Shown one piece after another: positions 36,165 to 44,112 of a stretch of DNA of 54,535 bases; position 1 is the stretch's first letter, and the number at the start of each line of letters is the position of its first letter. The notes under the pieces were generated by a model. The model had not been told where the DNA came from. It worked only from the letters and a program-made list of their open reading frames with translations, and ran no database searches. This stretch comes from Brevibacterium sp. (GTDB lineage: Bacteria > Actinomycetota > Actinomycetes > Actinomycetales > Brevibacteriaceae): positions 1 to 54,535 of the forward strand of contig JAKDSA010000014.1 in NCBI GenBank assembly GCA_030457025.1. The letters are read 5' to 3'. The position numbers were made by a program, and so were the translations under genes.

Positions 36165-37049
36165 ATGACTACTCTGCTCAATCGGATCAAGGCGCGGATG
36201 ACCATCCACGCACACCGTCGCACCCGACGACTCCTCGACGGAGACTACTCCTCTGTCTTCCACGGACACAGCCTCGACTTCGATGATCTGCGTGACTACA
36301 TACCCGGCGACGAGATCCGCGACATCGACTGGAAGGCAACGGCCCGACATTCGAACCCGCTGGTCAAACGTTATGTCGCCCACCGCAGGCACATCCTCGC
36401 ACTCGTCGTCGACTCGTCTCGGAACTTCGACGCCGTGTCCTCGGCCGGGATCGACAAACGCCAGCTGGCAATTCTCATGGCCGGAATGACCGGTTATCTC
36501 GCTGTGCGCCACGGTGACGACGTCATGCTCATCCACGGCAGCGCACAGCGCACCACCGCCTCCCCGCGCAAGGGCAGCGAAGCCCATCTGGAGAACCTTC
36601 TGCAGCAGATCCTCGCCGAGGCGGGCACCGACAGCGACGGTTCGATCGATGAGCAGCTGCAGTGGATCGCCTCTCACATCGATCACCGGATGCTCGTCGT
36701 CGTCATCTCCGACCAGGCGCCGCTCGGTGCGAGGGAAGAAGCAACGATGAAACGCCTGCGTGCCCAGCACGAGATTCTGTGGATCACGATCACGGACGCG
36801 GACCTTGCGGGACTGCCGGCCGCCTCGGCGCCGTTCGACGTCTCCCGACCGGACGTCGGCCTGCCCGCCTCTGTGATGACCAACCCGAACGTGCGCAGCG
36901 AATTTCTGACCGCTGAGGCGAGCCGCAAGCAGCACCGAATCGATCTGCTCTCGAAACTGGGAATCTCACACACCGAAATAGCGCACCCGGACCAGGCCCT
37001 GGATGCTCTCCACACCCTTCTGCTGAGGCACCGTCGTGGGTCCCGCTGA
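36165..37049 (+). CDS. DUF58-domain protein
   Basis: 294 residues. The DUF58 core reads FHGHSLDFDDLRDYIPGDE, RDIDWKATARHSNPLVKRY, then a VWA-like strand ILALVVDSSRNFDA with a D-S-S variant of the metal-adhesion site. No membrane segment is visible, so it is likely cytoplasmic. DUF58 proteins are regular partners of MoxR. Its end overlaps the start of the next gene by 14 bp. Confidence 0.9.
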   Translation: MTTLLNRIKARMTIHAHRRTRRLLDGDYSSVFHGHSLDFDDLRDYIPGDEIRDIDWKATARHSNPLVKRYVAHRRHILALVVDSSRNFDAVSSAGIDKRQLAILMAGMTGYLAVRHGDDVMLIHGSAQRTTASPRKGSEAHLENLLQQILAEAGTDSDGSIDEQLQWIASHIDHRMLVVVISDQAPLGAREEATMKRLRAQHEILWITITDADLAGLPAASAPFDVSRPDVGLPASVMTNPNVRSEFLTAEASRKQHRIDLLSKLGISHTEIAHPDQALDALHTLLLRHRRGSR

Positions 37050-37488
37050 GCTCGTCGGGCCCCTGCAGATCTCGGTCTGGTGGTATGTCGCCGCCGGAGT
37101 CGTTCTGCTGGCTGCCCTCCTCAACCTGTTCGCCCCACTGCTGCGCGCGGCAGCGGGTTCGGGGATCAAGACCCGGCCGCGGATTCCCATTCCTGTCCGC
37201 AGCACCTACATGTCTCGGATCGCCCAGGTGGAGTCGAAGTTGGGTGCAGGAGAGACCGATGTGCGTGATTCGGCTCATGAGCTGGCGAAGATCGTGCGCG
37301 AGTTCGCTCGTGACGCATGGGGTGTCAAGGCCGAACACCTCACCTACCGTGACGCGGCTGTGGCAGGCCTCGACGACCTCGCAGATTCCCTGTCGGGCCT
37401 CTACACAGCAGAATTCGCTGAGGACGATGCCAACGATCTGGGACCGCAGATCGCCGGCGCCAGAAAGCTGGTGACGCGATGGTCCTGA
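37036..37488 (+). CDS. Single-pass membrane protein of the MoxR-VWA operon (DUF4381-like)
   Basis: 150 residues, GTG start at 37036 overlapping the DUF58 gene. One membrane helix (VWWYVAAGVVLLAALLNLFAP, about 14-34), then a basic hinge and a helical cytoplasmic domain with DSAHELAKIVREFARDAWG. The position and layout match the small DUF4381-like member of MoxR operons; similarity is otherwise weak. It overlaps the first VWA gene by 10 bp. Confidence 0.65.
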   Translation: MGPAELVGPLQISVWWYVAAGVVLLAALLNLFAPLLRAAAGSGIKTRPRIPIPVRSTYMSRIAQVESKLGAGETDVRDSAHELAKIVREFARDAWGVKAEHLTYRDAAVAGLDDLADSLSGLYTAEFAEDDANDLGPQIAGARKLVTRWS

Positions 37489-38453
37489 TGTTCTGGTGGC
37501 TGGCCCTCATCCTCCTTGTTCTGGCCGCGGCCGCAGTTTTCTTCTTCCGCAGACCCAAAGCCACCGCGTCGTCATTGGCTGTGGCACACAGCGCACGTAT
37601 GACGAGCCTGCCGAGTTTCCGCAGAGCCATGCGGACCCGCATGATCACAACGGTCGCCTTCCTCGCGGTCATCGCCCTCACCGGCATCTCCACACTCGCC
37701 GGAATCTCCCGGCCCGCCTGGATCGAGACCGTCAATCCGGAGAAGAAGCTGCGCGACGTCATGCTCTGCCTCGACGTTTCCGGTTCGATGCTCGGCTATG
37801 ACGCCGACCTCCTCGAGGCTTACCAGGAGATCGTCGACCGGTTCGACGGTGAACGCATCGGGATGACCGTGTTCAATTCCACCGCGGTCTCCGCGTTCCC
37901 GCTCACCGATGACTACGACATGGTCCAGAACTATCTTGAGGAAGCTGAGGAGGGCTTCCGCACATGGGGCTCGGAAGGCACCGACTACTCGTGGTCGACC
38001 TCACCGCCCAACATCGGCGGCTCCTCACTCATCGGTGACGGGCTCGTCTCCTGCGTGGACAACTTCGACCGTCAGGACGAGAAGCGCTCGCGTTCGATCG
38101 TCTTCGCCACCGACAACATGCTCGCCGGTGATCCCCTGTTCGAACTCGACGAGGCCACGGACATCGCCGTGGATTCGGATGTCAGGGTCTACAGCCTCTC
38201 TCCCCCATCAGTGCTCACCAACCCACAGACCAAAGAACTGAAATCGGTCTCCGATCGCACCGGAGGCAAGCAGTTCGACATGGGCTCGGCGTCGACGATC
38301 GATCGCATCGTCGCCGAGATCCAGAGCCAGGAGGCGGAGAACACTCCGGGCCGCTCCTATACGATCGTCCATGACATGCCCGCCGTTCCCCTCGGGATCG
38401 CGGTCTTCGGCCTCGCCGGTGTCTTCGTTCTGGCGTGGAGGACGAAATCATGA
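37479..38453 (+). CDS. VWA-domain membrane protein (BatA-like)
   Basis: 324 residues. One N-terminal helix (FWWLALILLVLAAAAVFFF), a second near residue 60 (TTVAFLAVIALTGISTLAGI), the VWA domain starting DVMLCLDVSGSMLGYD with a full D-x-S-x-S metal site, and a C-terminal helix (PLGIAVFGLAGVFVLAW) before a short basic tail. This is the BatA-type layout: periplasm- or exterior-facing VWA held between helices. The stop overlaps the next ATG (ATGA at 38450). Confidence 0.88.
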   Translation: MVLMFWWLALILLVLAAAAVFFFRRPKATASSLAVAHSARMTSLPSFRRAMRTRMITTVAFLAVIALTGISTLAGISRPAWIETVNPEKKLRDVMLCLDVSGSMLGYDADLLEAYQEIVDRFDGERIGMTVFNSTAVSAFPLTDDYDMVQNYLEEAEEGFRTWGSEGTDYSWSTSPPNIGGSSLIGDGLVSCVDNFDRQDEKRSRSIVFATDNMLAGDPLFELDEATDIAVDSDVRVYSLSPPSVLTNPQTKELKSVSDRTGGKQFDMGSASTIDRIVAEIQSQEAENTPGRSYTIVHDMPAVPLGIAVFGLAGVFVLAWRTKS

Positions 38454-39553
38454 TCTTCGATCCCGTCTTCACCTGGTTCGGATGGGGATTGATCGTCCTC
38501 GCCCTGCTGACCGTGTGCATCATTCCGGCTGTTCGCGGGGACGGTCCACGCTGGAAATGGTTCGCACGTATGGGCATCGTCGCCGTGCTCGCACTCGCTC
38601 TGGCCAGGCCGGGCCTTCCCATCAAGTCCTCGACCGAGGAGTACGAAGCAGCCGCCGACGTCTACTTCCTCGTCGATACGACGACGTCGATGGCCGCCGA
38701 GGACTACGACGGTGACAAGACCCGCTTGGAAGGGGTCAAGAAGGACATGTTGGAGCTGGCGGAGCAGTTCCCCGGCACCAGGCTGAGCATCATCTCCTTC
38801 GCCTCGACCGCAGCGACGGTCATGCCGCTGACGACCGATCATGCGGCGTTCGCCTCCGCCGTCGATGTCCTCAGCCCAGAGATGTCCCTGAACTCGAATG
38901 GCTCCTCCATCACCGAGGCGGGTGCTGAGCTGGACAAGAGAATGAAGTCCAATCAGGAGGATCGTCCAGAGAACCAGAGCCTCGTCTTCTACTTCGGCGA
39001 CGGCGAGCAGACCGCGCAGACCTCGATCGACTCCTGGTCGTCCTTCGCCTCCCGCATCGACAGCGGCGCGGTGTTCGGCTACGGCACCAGCCGGGGCGGG
39101 AAGATGAAGGAACCCCAGCCCTTCGGCTACGGTGCGGGGCAGGGAGACGAACCCGGCCTCGGCGATCCCGGAGATCCTGGTGGCAGCGGCGACTCCACGG
39201 GCAACGGGGCAGCCCAAGATGACTACATTCGCGATGGACAGGGCAATCCCGGGATCTCGAAGATCGACGAGACGAACCTCAAACAGATTGCGAGCGACCT
39301 AGGTGTGAAATACCGCCACCGTGACGGCGCAGCTTCGATGTCGAGCGTGTACACAGCACCGAAGTACGACCAGACCTTGGTCAAGAAGGATGGCCGAGTC
39401 ACTGTCGACGAATACTTCTGGGTCCCTCTGATCCTCGTGTTCGCGTGGATCGCAGTCGAGATGGTGTTCGGCGTCCGTGAACTGCTGCGACTGCGCACCA
39501 TCCAACCCAGTCGGCGACGAGTCGGCCACCGGAGTCGAGGGGGTCAGCCATGA
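38450..39553 (+). CDS. Second VWA-domain membrane protein (BatB-like)
   Basis: 367 residues from ATG 38450, chosen for the ATGA overlap with the previous stop. Two N-terminal helices (WFGWGLIVLALLTVCIIPAV and a second around ARMGIVAVLALALARPG), the VWA domain starting YFLVDTTTSMAAEDYDG, a glycine/aspartate-rich insert around 230-265, and a C-terminal helix (FWVPLILVFAWIAVEMVFG). The metal site is D-T-T-T-S: the first Ser of the usual D-x-S-x-S is Thr, conservative but different from the first VWA protein. It probably forms a heteromeric complex with the preceding protein. Confidence 0.87.
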   Translation: MIFDPVFTWFGWGLIVLALLTVCIIPAVRGDGPRWKWFARMGIVAVLALALARPGLPIKSSTEEYEAAADVYFLVDTTTSMAAEDYDGDKTRLEGVKKDMLELAEQFPGTRLSIISFASTAATVMPLTTDHAAFASAVDVLSPEMSLNSNGSSITEAGAELDKRMKSNQEDRPENQSLVFYFGDGEQTAQTSIDSWSSFASRIDSGAVFGYGTSRGGKMKEPQPFGYGAGQGDEPGLGDPGDPGGSGDSTGNGAAQDDYIRDGQGNPGISKIDETNLKQIASDLGVKYRHRDGAASMSSVYTAPKYDQTLVKKDGRVTVDEYFWVPLILVFAWIAVEMVFGVRELLRLRTIQPSRRRVGHRSRGGQP

Positions 39554-40326
39554 ACCGGATCACGGCCACCTGGTCGACGATGCGCGTCCTCACACGCATC
39601 AACCTCGTCATCGGCTTCGGGCTTCTCATCGTCTTCGCCTACGTGGCGGTGACCGCTTACTTCGGGGCCGCTTCACAGGTCCGGTACGCGTCGAACGACT
39701 TCCCGGGAGCGAAGAAGGCGTCGACCGCGTTCCTCACACTCAGTCCCATCCAACGCCACATCGGGTACTACAATCGCGGCACAGCAGAGGCGGCCGTCGG
39801 CGACTTCGAACCGGCTCGGAACGACCTCGAATCCGCCCTCGAGATCACCCCTGTCCGTGACGAATGCGCGGTGCGGATCAATCTCTCATTCGTCTACGAG
39901 AAGCTCGCCGACGAAGTCGCTGACCAAGATTCCGACCAGTCGGATGAGCTCTACGACCACGCGCTGAAAACCTTGGAGGACGCTCCCGAGGAATGCCAGC
40001 CGAAGAAGAGCGAAGAGAAGCACAAGAGCAACGAAGCGAAGAAGCGCGTCGAAGACAAGAAAAAGGGAGAACAAGCCAAGAACGAGGGCGCCGACAGCGG
40101 CGACTCCGACGGCGACGATCAGCAGAGCGGAGACTCCGGAGACGACTCGAAGAAGGAACAGGACTCCGGCGAGGGCGATGAGAGCTCAAACGGCTCGGGA
40201 GAGAAGTCGGAAGAGGAGAAGAAGCGCGAAGAGCTGAAGAAACGAGGCGAGGACTCGGAGCGTCAGCAGCAACAGCCGGGCCCCGGCGGCGACGGAGGTC
40301 GGTCTGCCCCGGACAAGCCGTGGTGA
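39550..40326 (+). CDS. TPR-like membrane protein with charged tail (BatC-like)
   Basis: 258 residues; ATG overlaps the previous stop (ATGA). One N-terminal helix (LVIGFGLLIVFAYVAVTAYF), then helices resembling one or two TPR units (YYNRGTAEAAVGDFEPARND and AVRINLSFVYEKLADE). From residue 155 it is a long, highly charged, low-complexity tail of Lys/Glu and Asp/Ser/Gly ending in Pro and Trp. This is the BatC-type closing member of the operon and probably scaffolds the VWA complex. The tail is likely disordered. Confidence 0.8.
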   Translation: MNRITATWSTMRVLTRINLVIGFGLLIVFAYVAVTAYFGAASQVRYASNDFPGAKKASTAFLTLSPIQRHIGYYNRGTAEAAVGDFEPARNDLESALEITPVRDECAVRINLSFVYEKLADEVADQDSDQSDELYDHALKTLEDAPEECQPKKSEEKHKSNEAKKRVEDKKKGEQAKNEGADSGDSDGDDQQSGDSGDDSKKEQDSGEGDESSNGSGEKSEEEKKREELKKRGEDSERQQQQPGPGGDGGRSAPDKPW

Positions 40327-40349
40327 GGCGACTGTGAAATCATGAGTCC

Positions 40350-41459
40350 ATGAACTCTCCGGACAACTCAGCTGGCAGCCCTTCGACCCCACGGCTGCGA
40401 GCCTCGCTGGAGACCTTCCCGCCGTATGTTCCGGGGAAGGCCCCCAAGCGAATCGAGGGGCTCGCCCCGTTCAAACTGTCCTCGAACGAGAACTGCCTCG
40501 AGCCGCTGCCGGCGGTCGTCGACGCCATGGTCGCCCATGCGAAAGACCCCGCCCTGTACCCCGATGATGCGGCACTGGCTCTGCGCACGGATCTGGCCGA
40601 GCGCCTTGGCGTGAGCATCGACGAACTCGTCGTGACCACAGGCGCCAGCGAGCTGCTCGTGGCACTGACCCAGATCACCTCGGACGCCACCACGGAAGCG
40701 ATCTATCCCTGGCCGTCATTCGAGATGTATCCCCAGACCACAGGGTTGGCCGGGTCGAAGCGAGTCGAGGTGCCGCTGCGCGAGGACGGTCGACACGACT
40801 TGGATGCGATGGCCGCAGCGATCACCGATCGGACCAGTCTCATCATTCTCTGCTCGCCGAACAATCCGACGGGACCAGCTCTTCGCGACGAGGAGGTGCG
40901 CCGGTTCCTCACACAGGTGCCGAAGAATGTGCTCGTCGCTCTCGACGAAGCCTATTGGGAGTTCGCCACCGCCGAGTCAGTTGTGGACGGCGTCGATCTT
41001 GTGGCCGATCATCCCAATGTGGTCCTGGTCAGGACCTTCTCCAAAGCCCACGCCCTGGCGGGCCTGCGGGTCGGATATGCGCACGCTCATGAAGCCGTCA
41101 TCCAGGGGCTGCTCAAGGCCGTCATCCCCTTCGGAGTCACCGACATGAGCCAAGCTGCCGCTCTGGAGTCGCTGCGTCACAGCGATGAGGTCGACGTCCG
41201 GGCGAAGGAGATCGCAGCCGTTCGCGACGACTTCGCCCACGCACTGCGCGATCAGGGCTGGGATGTGCCCGAGGCACAGGGAAACTTCGTGTGGCTGCCG
41301 CTTGGCGAGCTGTCGTCAGCGTTTGAGGATGCCTGCGTCGAGCAGGCTGTCGCTGTGCGCAACCTCGGCGACGGCGTGCGCATCAGCATCGGTCAGCAGG
41401 AGGGCCTCGACCGGGTACTCGCGGTTGCCGCCGCTTTCCACTCCGAGCACTTCAGCTGA
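40350..41459 (+). CDS. Histidinol-phosphate/aromatic aminotransferase (HisC/Pat family)
   Basis: 369 residues, fold-type I PLP aminotransferase. Substrate-side motif LSSNENCLEPLP at the N-terminus, ILCSPNNPTGP (PLP-contacting Asn/Pro loop), LDEAYWEF (Asp/Tyr pair), and the PLP lysine in RTFSKAHALAGLRVGYA. HisC and aromatic aminotransferases (Pat) are hard to separate by eye. No other his genes are nearby, so an aromatic or other non-histidine role is likely. It starts 23 bp after the MoxR operon and may be read through from it. Confidence 0.88.
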   Translation: MNSPDNSAGSPSTPRLRASLETFPPYVPGKAPKRIEGLAPFKLSSNENCLEPLPAVVDAMVAHAKDPALYPDDAALALRTDLAERLGVSIDELVVTTGASELLVALTQITSDATTEAIYPWPSFEMYPQTTGLAGSKRVEVPLREDGRHDLDAMAAAITDRTSLIILCSPNNPTGPALRDEEVRRFLTQVPKNVLVALDEAYWEFATAESVVDGVDLVADHPNVVLVRTFSKAHALAGLRVGYAHAHEAVIQGLLKAVIPFGVTDMSQAAALESLRHSDEVDVRAKEIAAVRDDFAHALRDQGWDVPEAQGNFVWLPLGELSSAFEDACVEQAVAVRNLGDGVRISIGQQEGLDRVLAVAAAFHSEHFS

Positions 41460-41492
41460 GCCCCACCAAGCCGGCTGAGCCCACCAAGCCGG
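41456..41492. repeat. 18-19 bp tandem duplication at the aminotransferase stop codon
   Basis: CTGAGCCCCACCAAGCCGG (41456-41474) is followed by an 18-bp copy lacking one C (41475-41492). The first copy contains the stop codon. It lies between the convergent aminotransferase and PucR genes. Confidence 0.7.
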
Positions 41493-41500
41493 GGTGCCTT

Positions 41501-42964
41501 TCAGAGTTCCGCGAGTTCGAGAGCCAGAGCCACTGCTTGGACCGATTCTGCCCGTGTGAGATCCCGGCCCAACAGCGTCTCGATCTTTGCCATTCGCGCA
41601 CGCACCGTGTGCCGGTGGATGCCGAGTTCGGCCGCGATCGTGTCCTTCACTCCCCCGGCAGCGATGAAGGATCGCAAGGTCAGCAGCAGATCCCGTCCAT
41701 CCTGCGAGGCGAGGAGCGTGCCCAGGACTCGGTCGACGAACCTCTGCGCCGCTGACTCATCGATCGACGACAGCAGCGCCCGCACATCCGAGGTTGCGCC
41801 TTCGTGCTGCGTTCGCCACACCGTCCATGTGTGGTGGATCTGAGTGAGTGGGATCGATTTCGCAAACAGCCTGTCCAGCCCGGCGACCTCCGCGACCCGA
41901 TCGACCACGCTTGCATGATCCGCTGCCGATTCGGCGACATCGTCACGGCTCAGGTCGGCCTTCTGGGTACCGGCTTCGATGACGCCGATCATCGACCCGG
42001 CACGGGCCAGTAGGGTCCCGGCACCCAGATCGCCCAGCAGCGTCTCCGGGACCTCACCGCGCACGCCGCCGAAGACCGTGAACTTCACTCGCGATGCCGG
42101 GGCCAGTCCGGTCTGCTGCCTCCATTCGGCACGCGCCCCTCCGGCCCCCAAAGGAGTGGTGAAAAGCCGAGAAACCGATCGCCGAGGCGACTCCTCGGTG
42201 ATGCTCAGGCTGAGCAGTGCCGCTGCGGTGGAGAGCAGCAGGGCACGGGTGCGGGAATTTCCAGTCACCTCGGCGGGCGTGAGGATCCATCCCCGAACCT
42301 GCTCGTCTCCCACCGGAACGGCCTCCACGATGCCCGACTCGGTGCGCAGAAGTCGCGGTGCCAGGGAAGGTTTGACGGCTTCGGCGATCAGCTCATGCCG
42401 GATCAGATTCTCGGCGTCACCGCCGGTCAGACCCCTGCCTGTAGGTGAGACGAACCGAACGCCGGTGCCCAGAGTGCTGGCCAGATCGTCGACCAGCGCG
42501 GCGGGCCCTTGGTGCGCGAGGTCGGTCGCGAACCGCCGTCCCGCGCTGCTGGCCCGGGAGAGCTCTCGGGTCGTCTCCTCCTCGCGCATTCGAGTGAAGG
42601 CATCGACGACCGCCACGAACGGAACCGGCTCGGGGACCCCGAACAGGGCCAGTCCCTGGGCTGCGGCCTGTTCGAGCAGTGCCGCAGGGATCACCTGCCA
42701 CGGCAGGGCGGAACCCAGGCCGATGCCAAGTGCATGGACTCCCACGCGTTTGAGACGGCCGACATAGTCGGCCACACCGTCGCCGCCAAGGTCCTGACCG
42801 ACGCCGATCGTGAGCAGGACCTCTCCCCCGGCCAACCATTCGTCGACCTCGGGCAACTCCGAGGAGTGGACGATTGTGACATCTTCCAGCCTGGCGCTCG
42901 GCGAATCGACGACGACCTCGAGCGCGAGCTCCTGACGTGCCCACAGCTGACTCAAAGTAACCAT
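41501..42964 (-). CDS. PucR-family transcriptional regulator
   Basis: About 487 residues from ATG 42964; ATG 42973 would add three. The N-terminal PucR domain (MVTLSQLWARQELALEVVV, then SSELPEVDEWLAGGEVLLT) is a small ligand-sensing domain. The middle region is GAF-like. The C-terminal HTH_30 domain reads LLLTLRSFIAAGGVKDTIAAELGIHRHTVRARMAKIE. Such regulators respond to purine-breakdown products, amino acids or polyamines and often control the divergent operon. Here that operon is the ureohydrolase-decarboxylase-symporter unit, 135 bp away. Confidence 0.88.
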   Translation of the reverse strand: MVTLSQLWARQELALEVVVDSPSARLEDVTIVHSSELPEVDEWLAGGEVLLTIGVGQDLGGDGVADYVGRLKRVGVHALGIGLGSALPWQVIPAALLEQAAAQGLALFGVPEPVPFVAVVDAFTRMREEETTRELSRASSAGRRFATDLAHQGPAALVDDLASTLGTGVRFVSPTGRGLTGGDAENLIRHELIAEAVKPSLAPRLLRTESGIVEAVPVGDEQVRGWILTPAEVTGNSRTRALLLSTAAALLSLSITEESPRRSVSRLFTTPLGAGGARAEWRQQTGLAPASRVKFTVFGGVRGEVPETLLGDLGAGTLLARAGSMIGVIEAGTQKADLSRDDVAESAADHASVVDRVAEVAGLDRLFAKSIPLTQIHHTWTVWRTQHEGATSDVRALLSSIDESAAQRFVDRVLGTLLASQDGRDLLLTLRSFIAAGGVKDTIAAELGIHRHTVRARMAKIETLLGRDLTRAESVQAVALALELAEL

Positions 42965-42975
42965 GAGAACCATGT

Positions 42976-43018
42976 TATCCGTTATGGATACTCGTGACAT
43001 CAATTGCTCCACTGTGGA
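42976..43018. promoter_or_regulatory. Candidate operators between pucR-like gene and ureohydrolase gene
   Basis: TATCC-GTTAT-GGATA (42976-42990) and TCCAC-T-GTGGA (43008-43018) are perfect inverted repeats, 17 bp apart, in the divergent intergenic region. They could be sites for the PucR-type regulator. The first overlaps the alternative pucR start. Confidence 0.45.
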
Positions 43019-43099
43019 TATGTGTGGTGTGTGAGCTACGTCCTAGGCTGATGGCAATCACACACCGCTGAAAGCAAGCACCACTTCAAAGGAGAGCCA

Positions 43100-44110
43100 A
43101 TGTCGTCAAAACCCCTGGGACCAGCCGACTACAGCCAGACACCACGTTTCGCGGGACCACCGACATTCGGGCTGTTGCCGCGCCTCGATGAGGTCGAAGC
43201 ACAGCGGCCCGGCGAGAAGGTCGACGTCAAGATCCTCGGCGTTCCCTTCGACGCCGGCGTCAGCTATCGCCCGGGCGCCCGATTCGGACCCAGCCACATC
43301 CGCCAGTCCTCGAAGCTGCTGCGCCCCTACAACCAGGCGACGAACGTCCACCCGTTCACCTGGCAGCAGGTCGCCGACTGCGGTGATCTGGGCGTCAATC
43401 CCTTCGACATCAATGAGGCCATCTCAGAGGTCGAGCGCACCGCCGATGAGATGCGCGCCGATGGAGCCAAGCTGCTCACGCTCGGCGGCGATCACACTCT
43501 GGCCCTGCCGAACCTGCGCTCCCTGCACAAGACGCACGGCAAGATCGCGGTTCTGCACTTCGATGCCCACCTCGACACCTGGGACACCTACTTCGGCGCT
43601 CCCTACACGCACGGCACTCCGTTCCGCCGGGCCAGCGAGGAAGGCCTGCTCGACCTCGAATCATGCATGCACGTGGGCATCCGCGGGCCTCTCTACGGAA
43701 AGAAGGATCTCGAAGACGATGCCGTGCTCGGCTTCCAGATCATCCGCAGCGACGACTACCAGTTCACCTCCGTCCAGGAGGTCGTGGCTCGGATGCGCAG
43801 TCGCCTCGGCGATGCACCCGTCTACCTGTCCGTCGACATCGACGTCCTCGATCCCGCCGCCGCACCCGGCACCGGTACCCCCGAGGCCGGAGGCATGACC
43901 AGCCGCGAACTGCTCAACTCAATCCGCGGACTGCAGGGACTCAACGTCGTCGGCGCCGAGATCGTCGAGGTAGCTCCCGCCTACGACCATGCCGAGATCA
44001 CGGGTCTCGCCGCCGCCCACGTCGGCTACGAAATGCTCTCCCTGTGGGCCGCCGAGGCCAACGGTCTCACCGGTCCCTCGGGCCCCAGCGGCGAAGCGCT
44101 CGGAGCCTGA
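43100..44110 (+). CDS. Ureohydrolase (agmatinase/guanidinobutyrase family)
   Basis: 336 residues of the arginase fold. Mn ligands: [20 protein letters not shown] and [19 protein letters not shown], all with the expected His/Asp residues. It releases urea from a guanidino compound. The fold alone does not separate agmatinase from guanidinobutyrase or guanidinopropionase. The adjacent decarboxylase suggests 4-guanidinobutyrate made from arginine via 2-ketoarginine. ATG follows AAAGGAGAGCC. Two nt before the ThDP gene. Confidence 0.88.
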   Translation: MSSKPLGPADYSQTPRFAGPPTFGLLPRLDEVEAQRPGEKVDVKILGVPFDAGVSYRPGARFGPSHIRQSSKLLRPYNQATNVHPFTWQQVADCGDLGVNPFDINEAISEVERTADEMRADGAKLLTLGGDHTLALPNLRSLHKTHGKIAVLHFDAHLDTWDTYFGAPYTHGTPFRRASEEGLLDLESCMHVGIRGPLYGKKDLEDDAVLGFQIIRSDDYQFTSVQEVVARMRSRLGDAPVYLSVDIDVLDPAAAPGTGTPEAGGMTSRELLNSIRGLQGLNVVGAEIVEVAPAYDHAEITGLAAAHVGYEMLSLWAAEANGLTGPSGPSGEALGA

Positions 44111-44112
44111 TC

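Noticed and set aside
35520-36935. Minus-strand frame of 471 codons across moxR and the DUF58 gene
   Set aside because: Spans two real genes on the other strand and shows no recognisable domain.
42965-43099. Guanidine riboswitch before the ureohydrolase gene
   Set aside because: The region is 135 bp with two operator-like repeats and a ribosome site; no guanidine-aptamer motif was seen.
43663-44112. Upstream extension of the AruI-like reading frame
   Set aside because: Lies inside the ureohydrolase gene in another frame, is Arg-rich, and the ThDP family begins after the ATG at 44113.
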